64,000 bases of DNA from Sinotaia quadrata (lineage: Eukaryota; Mollusca; Gastropoda; Architaenioglossa; Viviparidae), in assembly GCA_028829895.1 (NCBI GenBank), contig CM054179.1:109595375-109659374 (forward strand). The letters are read 5' to 3'. Numbering within the stretch: the first letter of the stretch is position 1; every line of letters begins with the position of its first letter. The translations under genes were made by a program, and so were the position numbers. The notes below the pieces were generated by a model. That model was not told the DNA's origin and made no database searches. It saw only the letters and a list, made by a program, of their open reading frames with translations. This document shows positions 13,649-22,567 of this stretch, piece by piece.

Positions 13649-14440
13649 TTAAGCCATGAGTTGCCCTACCCTTAGCGTTGCGCGGTCCACTGTGGCCAGT
13701 CGGAAAAACCGTCTGAAAAACCCAGAAAGGTTATCAATTCCAGAACCTTCCTGATAATCTCTAGAATAGTATATAGGGGCTGACCAGAGACTGGCTGGTA
13801 CTCTTGTTACTCTTGTTACAACTGAGTCCCGCGTGGCGGCTTCATGGTTAGCGCTGTACAGAAAGTCAGCAAGCCGCACGTTCGTACGTTCGTTCATTCG
13901 TTCGTTTGTATTTCTTCCTTGTTCCATCTTCATTGTTCCGGCAGATGTGCAAGCATCGAGAACGTCATTCCGTGCTGCCATCAAGCGTCGCTTACCTCGA
14001 CACTGGTTATGTCGATGTTTGGATAATTCGAGTGTCGAAACTAAAGTTACGTTGGTAAATTGTTCACTGCATTGGATTTTCTGAAGAGTTCTGAGGTCCA
14101 AGAGCAGCTGGAGTTCTTGTTGTGACTGTCATATTCTAGAGAAGTGTAGGACGCTGTGTCTGGCTATGACGTAATTGGACATTACGACGAGGAGAGATTC
14201 ATAGTCTGCCAGTAATTAGTACTTGCTTGTGGAATTGGGTCCATTAAGAGGGAAGTTATGTGGAGAGCTGCAGCAAGGAGCGTGAGTCTGACTTTCCAGT
14301 AACTGTTATAACTAATAAGGAACAACTGTTAGAAGCTATATCGGAACTGAAGCTGTGAATAACTTTAGCATCTATTCATTCAGTGACAGTATGAAGAATT
14401 GTGTAGTGTATTATTGCATGGACTATTCATGAACATTCAC
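13649..14440. other. Non-coding stretch with overlapping unsupported frames
   Basis: A 150-codon minus-strand frame overlaps 83- and 60-codon plus-strand frames through a short 'ttcgttcattcg' repeat. Their compositions show no domain, and none has splice partners. Confidence 0.4.
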
Positions 14441-15110
14441 GTGACTGTATGCAAGAACTGGCCAGCCAATTCAAACAGGAGCAAGATTGCTGTTCACAGG
14501 ACACAACCAGGTGAATTGTTTCCATGAATTTTCTATGTAATCTGTACATGTTTCTGTGATTTCTTAAATTCCTTAGCTACTTCTGAGTTTTATCTATATC
14601 TCTTATATTGATTTTAAACAAATTAACATTTAGTTTACTTACTGACAGTAGGTGATTGTATAAGCTAAACTAATTATCTTGACTTTCTTTGGATGTAAAA
14701 TTCTTAGTTTTTAGCATCATATATCTTTTTAATTAATTGAATTCTATGTGTCTTAATGATATTTGTGACTCTGATAAATTGCCTTGTGTATAATTTTGAC
14801 GACATTAATTATAACTCTTTCAATTATTTTTTTAAAATAAATTTGTTGAATTTATAACTATCCACTCTCATTACACTGATAGAGAGGTGCTTGTGCATGG
14901 TGATGGGTGGGGGTTCCAATGACGTAACGACAATAGGAAGTCGGTTAAGTGCAAGCTTAGGGTTGTTCCCATCATCGTAGAGAGCTAATGTGTGGGGGGG
15001 CTGGGTTAAAGACAAGATTGACGTAATAGTTCAATTAAGGTCCGTTAATCCAGACAGGTAACACTTGGACAGAGAGTTATTGGTTAGCAGACTGTTCCAG
15101 GTATTGACCT
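14440..15110 (+). repeat. Dispersed repeat, pair of 50640-51140
   Basis: Shares a segment ending 'accaggtgaattgt', a T-rich middle, and the end around 'ctatccactctcatt' with 50640-51140 in the same orientation. Confidence 0.6.
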
Positions 15111-15279
15111 AGTCGCTCTCGAGACCGCAAAGACAAAAGACCCATATTGGGTGACTGTGTATGTGGGTTGCATGAGATAATTATTATTTATGTGTACTAG
15201 TTATGAAAAATAGCATAAATTAATAATTAGCAACCAACAGACAGGTACCTTGCCACACACAGTATTATATCCTAAATTA

Positions 15280-15720
15280 CAGTCCTATAGATTGGTCTTA
15301 ATACAAATCTCATGAGAGCTCTTATCACAGAGAAGAAATGGAGTTATTAGAGATAAGTGATAATAGTATTTACATAACCTGAATTAGACACTGTCTCAAT
15401 AGTCTTTCAAACACTTTTTGGCAGCAAAGCAAACAAGTTATTATTTTATTTAGTTAATACTGTCAACTCCACGAGATTCTCTCCTCTTGTTGCAGAACTC
15501 TGATTTAGTGTTATTCCCACAAGGCTTAACCTTCACCTTAACCTTCAACTGGCTCACCGTGTTTAGCTCACTCAAATAGAACAACAGTTGTAGCAATTTC
15601 CAGTAACCTTCTTGTACCAGAAATTACCAGAAGTAGTCAGATACCTTGCAACCATACATCAATGGAGTGCAGTATATTCCTTACACTTACACACTCCCTG
15701 CTGGGCAGTTTCTCATATTG
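15280..15720 (+). repeat. Dispersed repeat 'RepL', middle portion
   Basis: Collinear with 36590-36975: common blocks include 'ctgtctcaatagtctttca', 'ttgtagcaatttccagtaac' and 'ttacacttaca'. An even shorter piece lies at 23020-23170. Confidence 0.75.
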
Positions 15721-16024
15721 AAATGACGAAGTTTAATTGAAATAACGTGTTAATATGTATAACCACTAAAGGTAAGAAAAATAATAATGGACAACTTTAT
15801 TCCTGAAATCGCAAATGTGTATGTGTCATCATGTCCAGTTAGATTTCGTGCTTTATGAATGCATTTGAAAACAAAATTATTGCGACTGATTAATAAGCAT
15901 CACTCAAGCCTTAGCCATTTGGGAATTTCCCACTAAAATCAAAACAAACTAACTGTGCTCATTACAGTCAAAACAAACTGTGCTCATTATAAGTCAGAAA
16001 GAATGGAACTGAAAATTTTCTTAC

Positions 16025-16105
16025 CGGTGTTCATTTGTGCATAATGAGCGTTGCGCCATTCCATTACAATGTTACTTGGATCAATCACATCATAAAAGTT
16101 ATTTT
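16025..16105 (-). CDS. Receptor gene: cytoplasmic exon with FYDVIDP and HYAQM
   Basis: The minus strand shows acceptor TTTTCATCAG, 81 nt, donor GTAAGA, phase 1 to phase 1. It encodes E-NNFYDVIDPSNIVMEWRN followed by AHYAQMNTG. It has two tyrosines; YAQM fits the YxxM class bound by PI3K p85 SH2 domains. The exon is homologous to the next one upstream (16892-16978): both begin N-N before a tyrosine, share a D/E-P-x-N step, and end H-Y/C-x-x-M-x-T-G. The flanking introns are duplicated too. It lies between that exon and the alternative terminal exons, consistent with a modular signalling tail. Confidence 0.7.
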
Positions 16106-16109
16106 CTGA

Positions 16110-16560
16110 TGAAAATTAAAAAAATAAAAAAATAAAACTCTAGCTACAAAACAGTTACAAGCTTGTATTTAAAAGACTTTTGTAAATCAGATAAGTCCAG
16201 TTTCATTAAATGTTATCCCCAGCCAGATTTTAGTTTTCTATGGTACACACATCGTTTCACACGAAGTTCAAGGACAATAAATTAGGTGTTCACTGTCATT
16301 TCGCTGTAACAAATATATGAGATTGATTGCTAAGGTATGCATTCTTTACAAAGATGTTTGTCAAACTGAAGAAAAGGGGGTTTACTGAGAATGTGGTCCT
16401 TAACTTATATTTATAAAGAAGTTGAAAGTAGGTCATTTGGTCGCAAGGAACTCTACCACCACTTATTTTAATATCACCATGACAATCTCCATTATTTCTT
16501 GACAGGTTTCCGAATATATCAGTCATATACTGACAAAGGGAGTTATTTTGTACACACACT
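16110..16560. repeat. Duplicated intron flank of the tail exons (copy 1)
   Basis: This sequence aligns with gaps to about 16985-17330 ('cattaaatgtt', 'agttttcta' and 'gaagttga' blocks; 'ttattt...atatcac' ends). Together with the exons it defines a tandem duplication of roughly 0.9 kb. Confidence 0.55.
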
Positions 16561-16623
16561 TAATGCATGAAAGTATAAATTTATATACAGATAATTTTCA
16601 CACTGTGCTGCTTTATATATGCA

Positions 16624-16680
<57 letters not shown>
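16624..16680. repeat. (GT)n microsatellite
   Basis: Uninterrupted GT run. It yields a spurious His/Thr frame on the minus strand. Confidence 0.95.
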
Positions 16681-16682
<2 letters not shown>

Positions 16683-16891
16683 GTATATATGTATATGTGA
16701 GTGGGTGTTGTATTAAATATTTTGTGTGTTGGATAAAAGGTCATGGATGTGGTGTGTGCATATTTTATTTTGATAGATTTAAAGGTAAAAATACATAAGT
16801 ATTCAGGATCTGTTGAAATAAAACGTTTTAAAAACAAAACTACATGTGTCTACATAAATGCAAGAAAGAACATAATGGACTCATTTCTTAC

Positions 16892-16978
16892 CAGTTTTCA
16901 TTTCTGAACAATGAACGTCCAGTTCCCCTACTCCCTGGTTACCAGGCTCTGGCACATATGTAGTGTTATTGTCCAAAC
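16892..16978 (-). CDS. Receptor gene: cytoplasmic exon with TTYVPEP and HCSEM
   Basis: The minus strand shows acceptor CTTCATTAAG, 87 nt, donor GTAAGA, phase 1-1. With G from the membrane exon it encodes G-LDNNTTYVPEPGNQGVGEL then DVHCSEMKTG. It follows the KRKHRG stop-transfer sequence directly in frame, so it should be the first cytoplasmic exon after the membrane exon. It is a paralogue of the 16.0-kb exon. The position of the YAQM tyrosine is a cysteine here, so this copy has lost (or never gained) that YxxM site. The acceptor lacks a strong pyrimidine tract. Confidence 0.65.
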
Positions 16979-17314
16979 CTTAATGAAGAAAAATACAAGT
17001 AATGGAAACTGTTAGATACACATTTAATAGATAATATCTACATCTCAGCATAGATGACTTTCATTAAATGTTTCTCCCACATAGATTTAGTTTCCTATAC
17101 GCTCCATTTGCACGTTAATTTCAGGACACCAAACGAGTGTGTGGTGCTGTTACGGTCTTGTGATGACCAGGATTGCAAACAGACACGTTTACTGCATGGA
17201 TAATTGTCTTTCATGAAAAAGTAAGAAGTTTAAAAAGAACATTTGTGCTTTGAAGAAGTTGAGGGTAGACCATTTAGATGTCTAGCAGCCATTCAACAAT
17301 TAGTTTCATTATCA

Positions 17315-17765
17315 CTATGTGTATGTTCCAGTATTTATATATAGAACCTGTTTCAGAATGAGGTTTTAGATTAATTTATTTCCACACTCACCTACTCTGA
17401 CAACAGATTGGTTGCCCAAATTAACCCTTCCAGTCTAACTTTAAACGTTATACATTTACAACTAGTTGACTAATTATTGCGAGAAAGATCAATAGGAACT
17501 GGGTGGAGGCTAGAATCAAGAATGAGATGATTGAATGCATAATTAGTTGTAATTGTATAACATTCCCCAGTTCATGCTTTATTACACAAGTTTGTCTGTC
17601 TCTAAATTTGTTGGCTGAAACTACGAGCGTTAAATTTAGTTAGACTGGAAGAGTGAATTTGGACAACCAGTCTGTTGTCAGAGTAGGTGAGTGTGGAAAT
17701 TAATTAATCTAAAGCCTCATTCTGAAACAGGGTCTTTAAATAAATACTGGAACGTAACACTACGT
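17315..17765. mobile_element. Foldback (inverted-repeat) element
   Basis: The left arm 17315-17456 and the right arm 17636-17765 are inverted copies (about 90% identical by eye over the core containing 'ccacactcacctactctgac'). They flank about 180 bp of unrelated sequence. No coding capacity and no clear target duplication. It resembles a non-autonomous foldback/MITE. Confidence 0.65.
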
Positions 17766-17939
17766 TTGTCTAGCATAAGTTATTTCCCTTGTTTGCTGAC
17801 CACATTCTTTATAAATAGTATCTGTCAGGCAGCAGGTACATTATAAAGAGAAATACAAATATATAGCACACAGCAGGGATAAGTGTTGTAAGTTATTTAA
17901 GTATCACTTTAGCAGTTTGTAGGTATTTATGAATGTCTA

Positions 17940-18130
17940 TATATACACACTGAGGAGGAATAAATTTGCCTAATGCAATTTATGCAATTAATAAATTAAA
18001 TATATGTTGCCATTATTAAAGTGTGAACCTACCTTGGACACTGCTAATGATTATATTTTTGTCAGAGTTGGAGTAAACAAAACTCAAATGCTAGAAATTG
18101 CGAATGCAATCTGGATAAGTAGATTTTTTC
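17940..18130 (-). repeat. Dispersed repeat 'RepL', terminal fragment
   Basis: Matches 40640-40800 (blocks 'ggagtaaatttgcct'-like, 'ttggacactg', 'gtcagagttggagtaaac') in the same orientation. Confidence 0.65.
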
Positions 18131-18207
18131 TAATAGCACACTTGTTCATAACATCTCCAGCCAATGGGGATTGACATTGTCATACAACGCAACCCTAACT
18201 GTTTATT

Positions 18208-19029
18208 ATTCAGCCTCTTTCCACGACTTCTGTTTGACTGTCGGCTGTGATCCAAGGTCTCAGAATCTTACCAAGATTCTGGGAGATCCAAGGTTTTACG
18301 GAGGATGTGGGCACTTCCGAGGAGCGCTGCTTTGAGTAGTGGAGCGATTCTCTGGTTTCCAGGGAGTTTATTCAGGTAGCCTTCCAATTCAGATGTTATG
18401 TTCCCCAAGGCTCCTATCAATATTGGTATCACTTCTGCTTTTACATTCCACAGTCTCTGGATTTCTAATATGAGGTCTTGGTATTTTTCTATTTTTTCTC
18501 TTTCTTTTGTTTGTATGTTTCTATCACTTGGAACAGCGACATCAATAATTGTTACTGTTCTGTTGGTCTTATTGAGAACTACAATGTCTGGTCTTCGTGC
18601 AGGAATCACCCGATCTGTTCTTATCTCGAAGTCCCATAGTATTTTGACTTCTTCTGTTTCGGTGACAGCTTCTGGTTGATGCATCCATGCTCTTTCTGGA
18701 GTTTTTATGCCATAGTTCTCACACAGATTTCTATGTATGTGTTTTGCCACTTCATTGTGTCGTTTGGTGTATTCTGTTCCAGCCAGAACCTGACATCCAG
18801 ATAGTATGTGCTCTGTTGTCTCATCCATGGATTTGCAGAGTCGACATTTAGAATCATTTCAAATTTTCATGATTTTCGTTTTGTGTGCTTTGGTGTTGAG
18901 TGCTTGATATTGTGCAGCTGTTATGAGTGCTTCTGTTTCTGCTTTCAATCCTGCCTCTTTCAACCATTTGTACGTTGATTTCTTTGTTGATATTTCGTCG
19001 GCTTGTCGTACAAACTGGCCATGCAGAGG
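18208..19029 (-). mobile_element. R4/Dong-like retrotransposon, 5'-truncated copy D
   Basis: The minus-strand 3' third of the element. An open 186-codon piece (18268-18828) contains the zinc-knuckle end, the restriction-like endonuclease signature [10 protein letters not shown]...[10 protein letters not shown], and a stop after PESW. Upstream, codons for the [12 protein letters not shown] segment are broken by a stop near 18859. Its 5' edge is a (GAA)n tract and its 3' edge is CTGAATAATAA, the (TAA)n junction seen in all copies. It is not functional alone. Confidence 0.85.
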
Positions 19030-19074
19030 TTTCTTCTTCTTCTTCTTCTTCTTCTTCTTCTTCTTCTTCTTCTT

Positions 19075-19158
<84 letters not shown>
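19030..19158. repeat. Compound (TTC)n-(TTA)n microsatellite
   Basis: About 25 TTC units then about 18 TTA units, lying between copies D and C of the retrotransposon. The TTA part is the usual 3' junction sequence. The TTC part may be an expanded derivative. It generates spurious poly-Ser/Tyr/Leu/Lys frames. Confidence 0.95.
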
Positions 19159-19161
<3 letters not shown>

Positions 19162-19362
19162 CCTCTTTCCACGACTTCTGCTTGACTGTCGGTTGTGATC
19201 CAAGGTCTCGGAATCTTACCAAGATTCTGGGAGATCCAAGGTTTTACGGAGGATGTGGGCACTTCCGAGGAGCGCTGCTTTGAGTAGTGGAGTGATTCTG
19301 TGGTTTCCAGGGAGTTTATTCAGGTAGCCTTCCAATTCAGATGTTATGTTCCCCAAGGCTCC
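19158..19362 (-). mobile_element. R4/Dong-like retrotransposon, 3'-tail copy C
   Basis: About 205 bp of the element's 3' end (from the [10 protein letters not shown] codons to the CTGAATAAT terminus), 5'-truncated and bounded by (TTA)n on both sides. Confidence 0.85.
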
Positions 19363-19377
19363 TATTATTATTATTAT

Positions 19378-22300
19378 TCAGCCTCTTTCCACGACTTCTG
19401 TTTTGACTGTCGGTTGTGATCCAAGGTCTCGGAATCTTACCAAGATTCTGGGAGACAAGGTTTTACGGAGGATGTGGGCACTTCCGAGGAGCGCTGCTTC
19501 GAGTAGTGGAGCGATTCTGTGGTTTCCAGGGAGTTTATTCAGGTAACCTTCCAATTCAGATGTTATGTTCCCCAAGGCTCCTATCACTATAGGTATCACT
19601 TCTGCTTTTACATTCCACAGTCTCTGGATTTCTAATCTGAGGTCTTGGTATTTTTCTATTTTTTCTCTTTCTTTTGTTTTTATGTTTCTATCACTTGGAA
19701 CAGCGACATCAATGATTGATACTGTTCTGTTGGCCTTATTGAGAACTACAATGTCTGGTCTTCGTGCAGGAATCACCCGATCTGTTCTTATCTCGAAGTC
19801 CCATAGTATTTTGACTTCTTCTGTTTCGGTGACTGCTTCTGGTTGATGCATCCATGCTCTTTCTGGGGTTTGTATGCCATAGTTCTCACACAGATTTCTA
19901 TGTATGTGTTTTGCCACTTCATTGTGTCGTTTGGTGTATTCCGTTCCAGCCAGAACTTGACATCCAGATAGTATGTGTTCTGTTGTCTCATCCATGGATT
20001 TGCAGAGTCGACATTTGGAATCATTTGAAATTTTCATGATTTTCGCTTTGTGTGCTTTGGTGTTGAGTGCTTGATCTTGTGCAGCTGTTATGAGTGCTTC
20101 TGTTTCTGCTTTCAATCCTGCCTCTTTCAACCATTTGTACGTTGATTGCTTTGTTGATATTTCGTCGGCTTGTCGTACATACTGGCCATGCAGAGGTTTC
20201 TGGCTCCATGTATGTGCTAGTTCTTGCTTCGTTGTTTTCTTCCATGTTTCTTTGTCTGTTTCTGGGGGTTGGAATAGTCCACTCATTTTTACTGCTTCTA
20301 TCATTGGATCATCTTTGTTGTTATACCAGATGTAGTCCACAAGGCCAATGACTTCTGCTTCAATGACATGTTTGATTTTCTTGAGACCTCTGCCTCCCAT
20401 TTTTCGAGATACATAGAGCCTGTCTACGTCTGCTTTGGGGTGTAAGGCTTTATGTATTGTGAGTAGTTTTCTTGTTTTCCTGTCCAGTTCATTTATTTCA
20501 TTTGCTGTCCAATCTATGATACCTCCAGTGTAGCTTACTACAGGTATTGCGTATGCATTAAGGGCTTGATGGATCACTTGACTGAGAGGATTCAGGGCAA
20601 TGCAGAACATCAGTGGCGATAAGGAATCACCTTGGAAGATTCCACAATTTATTGCTATGTCTGCAATATTTGTGTTGTTGCATGTGAGGGTGGTTTTCCA
20701 GTTTTTCATTGACTCCTGAATTAGGTTCTGTATTGATGGCGCTACTTTGTACAATTTTAATGTTTCAATTATCCATGAATGTGGGACTGAGTCATAGGCC
20801 TTTTGATAATCAATCCATGCCATTGCAAGATTTGTTCTTCGTTTCTTGCTGTCAGTCACTATTGCCTTATCAATTGCCAATTGGTCCTTTGTTCCTCTGC
20901 TGCCTGGTCTAGCACCCTTTTGTTCATTGTTTAGAAGTTTGTTTGTTTCAAGGTGAGTCATGATTTTGTCAGCTATAATTCCTGATAGTAACTTCCAGGT
21001 GGTTGATAGGCAAGTGATTGGACGATAGTTGTTTGGTGTTGTGCCTTTCTGTGGATCTTTCATAATCAGACTTGTTTTTCCTTTTACCATCCATGCTGGC
21101 AGGGTTCCTGGTTTGTTTAGTATGTCTTGCAGTTGTTCAGCAAGTCTGCCATGTAAGGAGGTAAGATGTTTCAGCCAGAATATTTGTACTTGATCTGGGC
21201 CTGGGGCTTTCCAGTTTGCCATCTTTCGTATCTTCTTCTTAATGTCTTTCTCACTGATTGTGACGGTGCATTGTTCAGGTGTCTCTTTATGATCATCTTT
21301 CAGTTCCTGAATCCATCTGGCGGAGGTGTTGTGCGTATTTGGATTGCTCCAAATGTTTTCCCAGAAGGTCTTGGTATCATGAATGTTTGGTATTTGTTGT
21401 TCTGTTCTGGAATTTCCTTTGAGTTCTTGGTATAGTCTTCCAGGGTCAGTTCGGAATATTTTGTTCTGTTGATATTGCTGACTTCTTGCAGTGTATCTCT
21501 TCAGACGGTGACTGAGTCCTTGAAGTCTTTGCTTTGCATCTTCTATTGCAGTCTTAGTGCTTCTGCAGTTGAGATGGTATTTGGCGACCAATCTTGCCTT
21601 TAGTTTTCCATTATTTTGTTCTGCTGCTGTCATTTGGCTTATTTCTCTTCTAGTACACTCTATTTTCTTTTCTATTCTCTTCTTCCATGGTGGTACTGAT
21701 GGTTTCTGTGTTTGTACTGTGTCTGGCCTTATATATCTTTCAATTACTTTTGCAGTGGCGTATATTAGACTGTTGGTTTCTGTGATATCTTTTGTGGGGA
21801 TACGTTTTAGTACTTCATTTGCATTCTCAATTGCTGTCCTTAGATCTTTGTTGTTTTGCAGCCTTCTTGTTGGGGTTCTGCCTTCACGTGACTTATTTTT
21901 GTCCATGAAGCTTTTTATGTCTTCAAACAAGCGTTGCTGTTCTTCATTGAAGTCGCATGGAATTTCCCCAGCGAGGTTGTCAAGTGGAATTGACTGTTGT
22001 GAGGCTGTGAATTTTTCAGTGTCTTCAGTGTCAGTATTTCGGATTGTAGTAGTGTTCGCTTGTTGCTGTTCTATCTCTTGAATTTCTAGGACTGTAAGAA
22101 GCCTATTTTGTAGTATCGCTCTCTTCTGGTCCAGGAGCCGCTGTTCACTGATCATATCATGTGGATGGTGTTTGAGCCAGTGTTCATACATTCGTTTTCT
22201 ATATCCTCTTGTTGTTGGTTGGCTTTGATAGTAAGAGACCATGATTTGTATGTTTTCCTCTCTGGTCCATTTCCTCCGAGTTTTTGCTTGCGTTTCAGTA

Positions 22301-22422
22301 GCCCATTTTTCACTAGAACACCCTGAAACATCAGTGCCTAGCGCAGACCTTGTTAACCCGGGCGAAGTCTGATCCGGTATGGAATCAAAGTTAGTTTTCT
22401 CCATCATGAATGGGATGGGCAA
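19378..22422 (-). CDS. Retrotransposon ORF (1014 codons), YMDD segment deleted
   Basis: Domains in order: Myb/SANT-like helix region at about residues 51-106 (KWTREENIQIM...); a basic linker; reverse transcriptase with WKAPGPDQVQIFWLK, NYRPITCLSTTWKLL, motif A DYQKAYDS and motif [12 protein letters not shown]; a CCHC knuckle CRLC...H...C at about 804-821; and a restriction-like endonuclease with RRPD at about 887-890 and D905 in IIDVAVP. At about residue 616 it jumps from SQVI to ALNAYAIPV. The paralogue at 46.5 kb carries about 130 residues there, including LLYMDDLK, so the in-frame deletion removes the catalytic aspartates. The C-terminus is also shifted by a small deletion after HILRKTL, so it reads into the 3' UTR and stops at the last bases of the element. 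The start at 22422 is nominal; a second Met pair follows five codons later and matches the other copy. Confidence 0.85.
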   Translation of the reverse strand: MPIPFMMEKTNFDSIPDQTSPGLTRSALGTDVSGCSSEKWATETQAKTRRKWTREENIQIMVSYYQSQPTTRGYRKRMYEHWLKHHPHDMISEQRLLDQKRAILQNRLLTVLEIQEIEQQQANTTTIRNTDTEDTEKFTASQQSIPLDNLAGEIPCDFNEEQQRLFEDIKSFMDKNKSREGRTPTRRLQNNKDLRTAIENANEVLKRIPTKDITETNSLIYATAKVIERYIRPDTVQTQKPSVPPWKKRIEKKIECTRREISQMTAAEQNNGKLKARLVAKYHLNCRSTKTAIEDAKQRLQGLSHRLKRYTARSQQYQQNKIFRTDPGRLYQELKGNSRTEQQIPNIHDTKTFWENIWSNPNTHNTSARWIQELKDDHKETPEQCTVTISEKDIKKKIRKMANWKAPGPDQVQIFWLKHLTSLHGRLAEQLQDILNKPGTLPAWMVKGKTSLIMKDPQKGTTPNNYRPITCLSTTWKLLSGIIADKIMTHLETNKLLNNEQKGARPGSRGTKDQLAIDKAIVTDSKKRRTNLAMAWIDYQKAYDSVPHSWIIETLKLYKVAPSIQNLIQESMKNWKTTLTCNNTNIADIAINCGIFQGDSLSPLMFCIALNPLSQVIHQALNAYAIPVVSYTGGIIDWTANEINELDRKTRKLLTIHKALHPKADVDRLYVSRKMGGRGLKKIKHVIEAEVIGLVDYIWYNNKDDPMIEAVKMSGLFQPPETDKETWKKTTKQELAHTWSQKPLHGQYVRQADEISTKQSTYKWLKEAGLKAETEALITAAQDQALNTKAHKAKIMKISNDSKCRLCKSMDETTEHILSGCQVLAGTEYTKRHNEVAKHIHRNLCENYGIQTPERAWMHQPEAVTETEEVKILWDFEIRTDRVIPARRPDIVVLNKANRTVSIIDVAVPSDRNIKTKEREKIEKYQDLRLEIQRLWNVKAEVIPIVIGALGNITSELEGYLNKLPGNHRIAPLLEAALLGSAHILRKTLSPRILVRFRDLGSQPTVKTEVVERG

Positions 22423-22455
22423 GCGTGTATTTTGGAGGGAGCCGCTTTTCCCTCC

Positions 22456-22538
22456 CTCGATAGTCCAGAGTTGGGATTGAACCCGTAGCCTTCTGGGTGA
22501 GGTTTTTCTGCTCTAACCACTGGACTATCGAGACACCC
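22456..22538 (-). ncRNA. Candidate HDV-like self-cleaving ribozyme at the retrotransposon 5' end
   Basis: The minus-strand RNA starts exactly at the element boundary and can fold as a nested double pseudoknot. P1 is GGGTG (22534-22538) with CACCC (22495-22499). P2 is 13 perfect pairs (22520-22532 with 22456-22468). P3 is GGTT/AACC (22515-22518 with 22501-22504). P4 is GGG/CCC (22482-22484 with 22473-22475). Then comes a joining strand reading C-C-A-A-C-T, which fits the CNRA pattern holding the catalytic cytosine. R2-type elements are known to carry such ribozymes at their 5' ends. The P1.1 pairing is not obvious, so activity is unproven. Confidence 0.5.
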
Positions 22539-22567
22539 TTATTATTATTATTATTATTATTATTATT
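22539..22567. repeat. (TTA)n target microsatellite
   Basis: Separates the 5' end of copy B from the 3' end of copy A. It is the presumed insertion target. Confidence 0.9.

Larger units (their letters stand above)
19376..22538 (-). mobile_element. R4/Dong-like non-LTR retrotransposon, near full-length copy B
   Basis: A 3.16-kb element with (TAA)n at both ends. The minus-strand 5' end is GGGTG at 22538 directly after (AAT)nAA; the 3' end is GGCTGA before AATAAT at 19376. It contains a roughly 116-nt 5' leader with a candidate HDV-like ribozyme (22456-22538), one long ORF, and a very short 3' UTR. TAA-repeat target choice is known for the Dong element of silkworm, an R4-clade element with a restriction-like endonuclease, and the domain order here agrees. 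The copy lies between truncated copies C and A in the same orientation. Confidence 0.85.

Noticed and set aside
13649..14101. 150-codon minus-strand frame as a gene
   Set aside because: Overlaps plus-strand frames through a TTCG/TTCA repeat, adjoins a dispersed repeat, and has no domain.
18859..19283. Frames of 60-118 codons with poly-Lys/Asn, poly-Phe/Leu, poly-Ser/Tyr runs
   Set aside because: They are translations of the TTC/TTA microsatellite joined to antisense or sense retrotransposon sequence.
20021..22081. Long plus-strand frames opposite the retrotransposon ORF (for example 174 codons at 21557-22081)
   Set aside because: Antisense shadows of the minus-strand ORF. They have no domain signature, and the same shadows recur at other copies.
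22456..22538. A functional tRNA gene
   Set aside because: A and B boxes fit, but the acceptor and T stems do not pair and there is no plausible anticodon arm. A retrotransposon leader explains it better.
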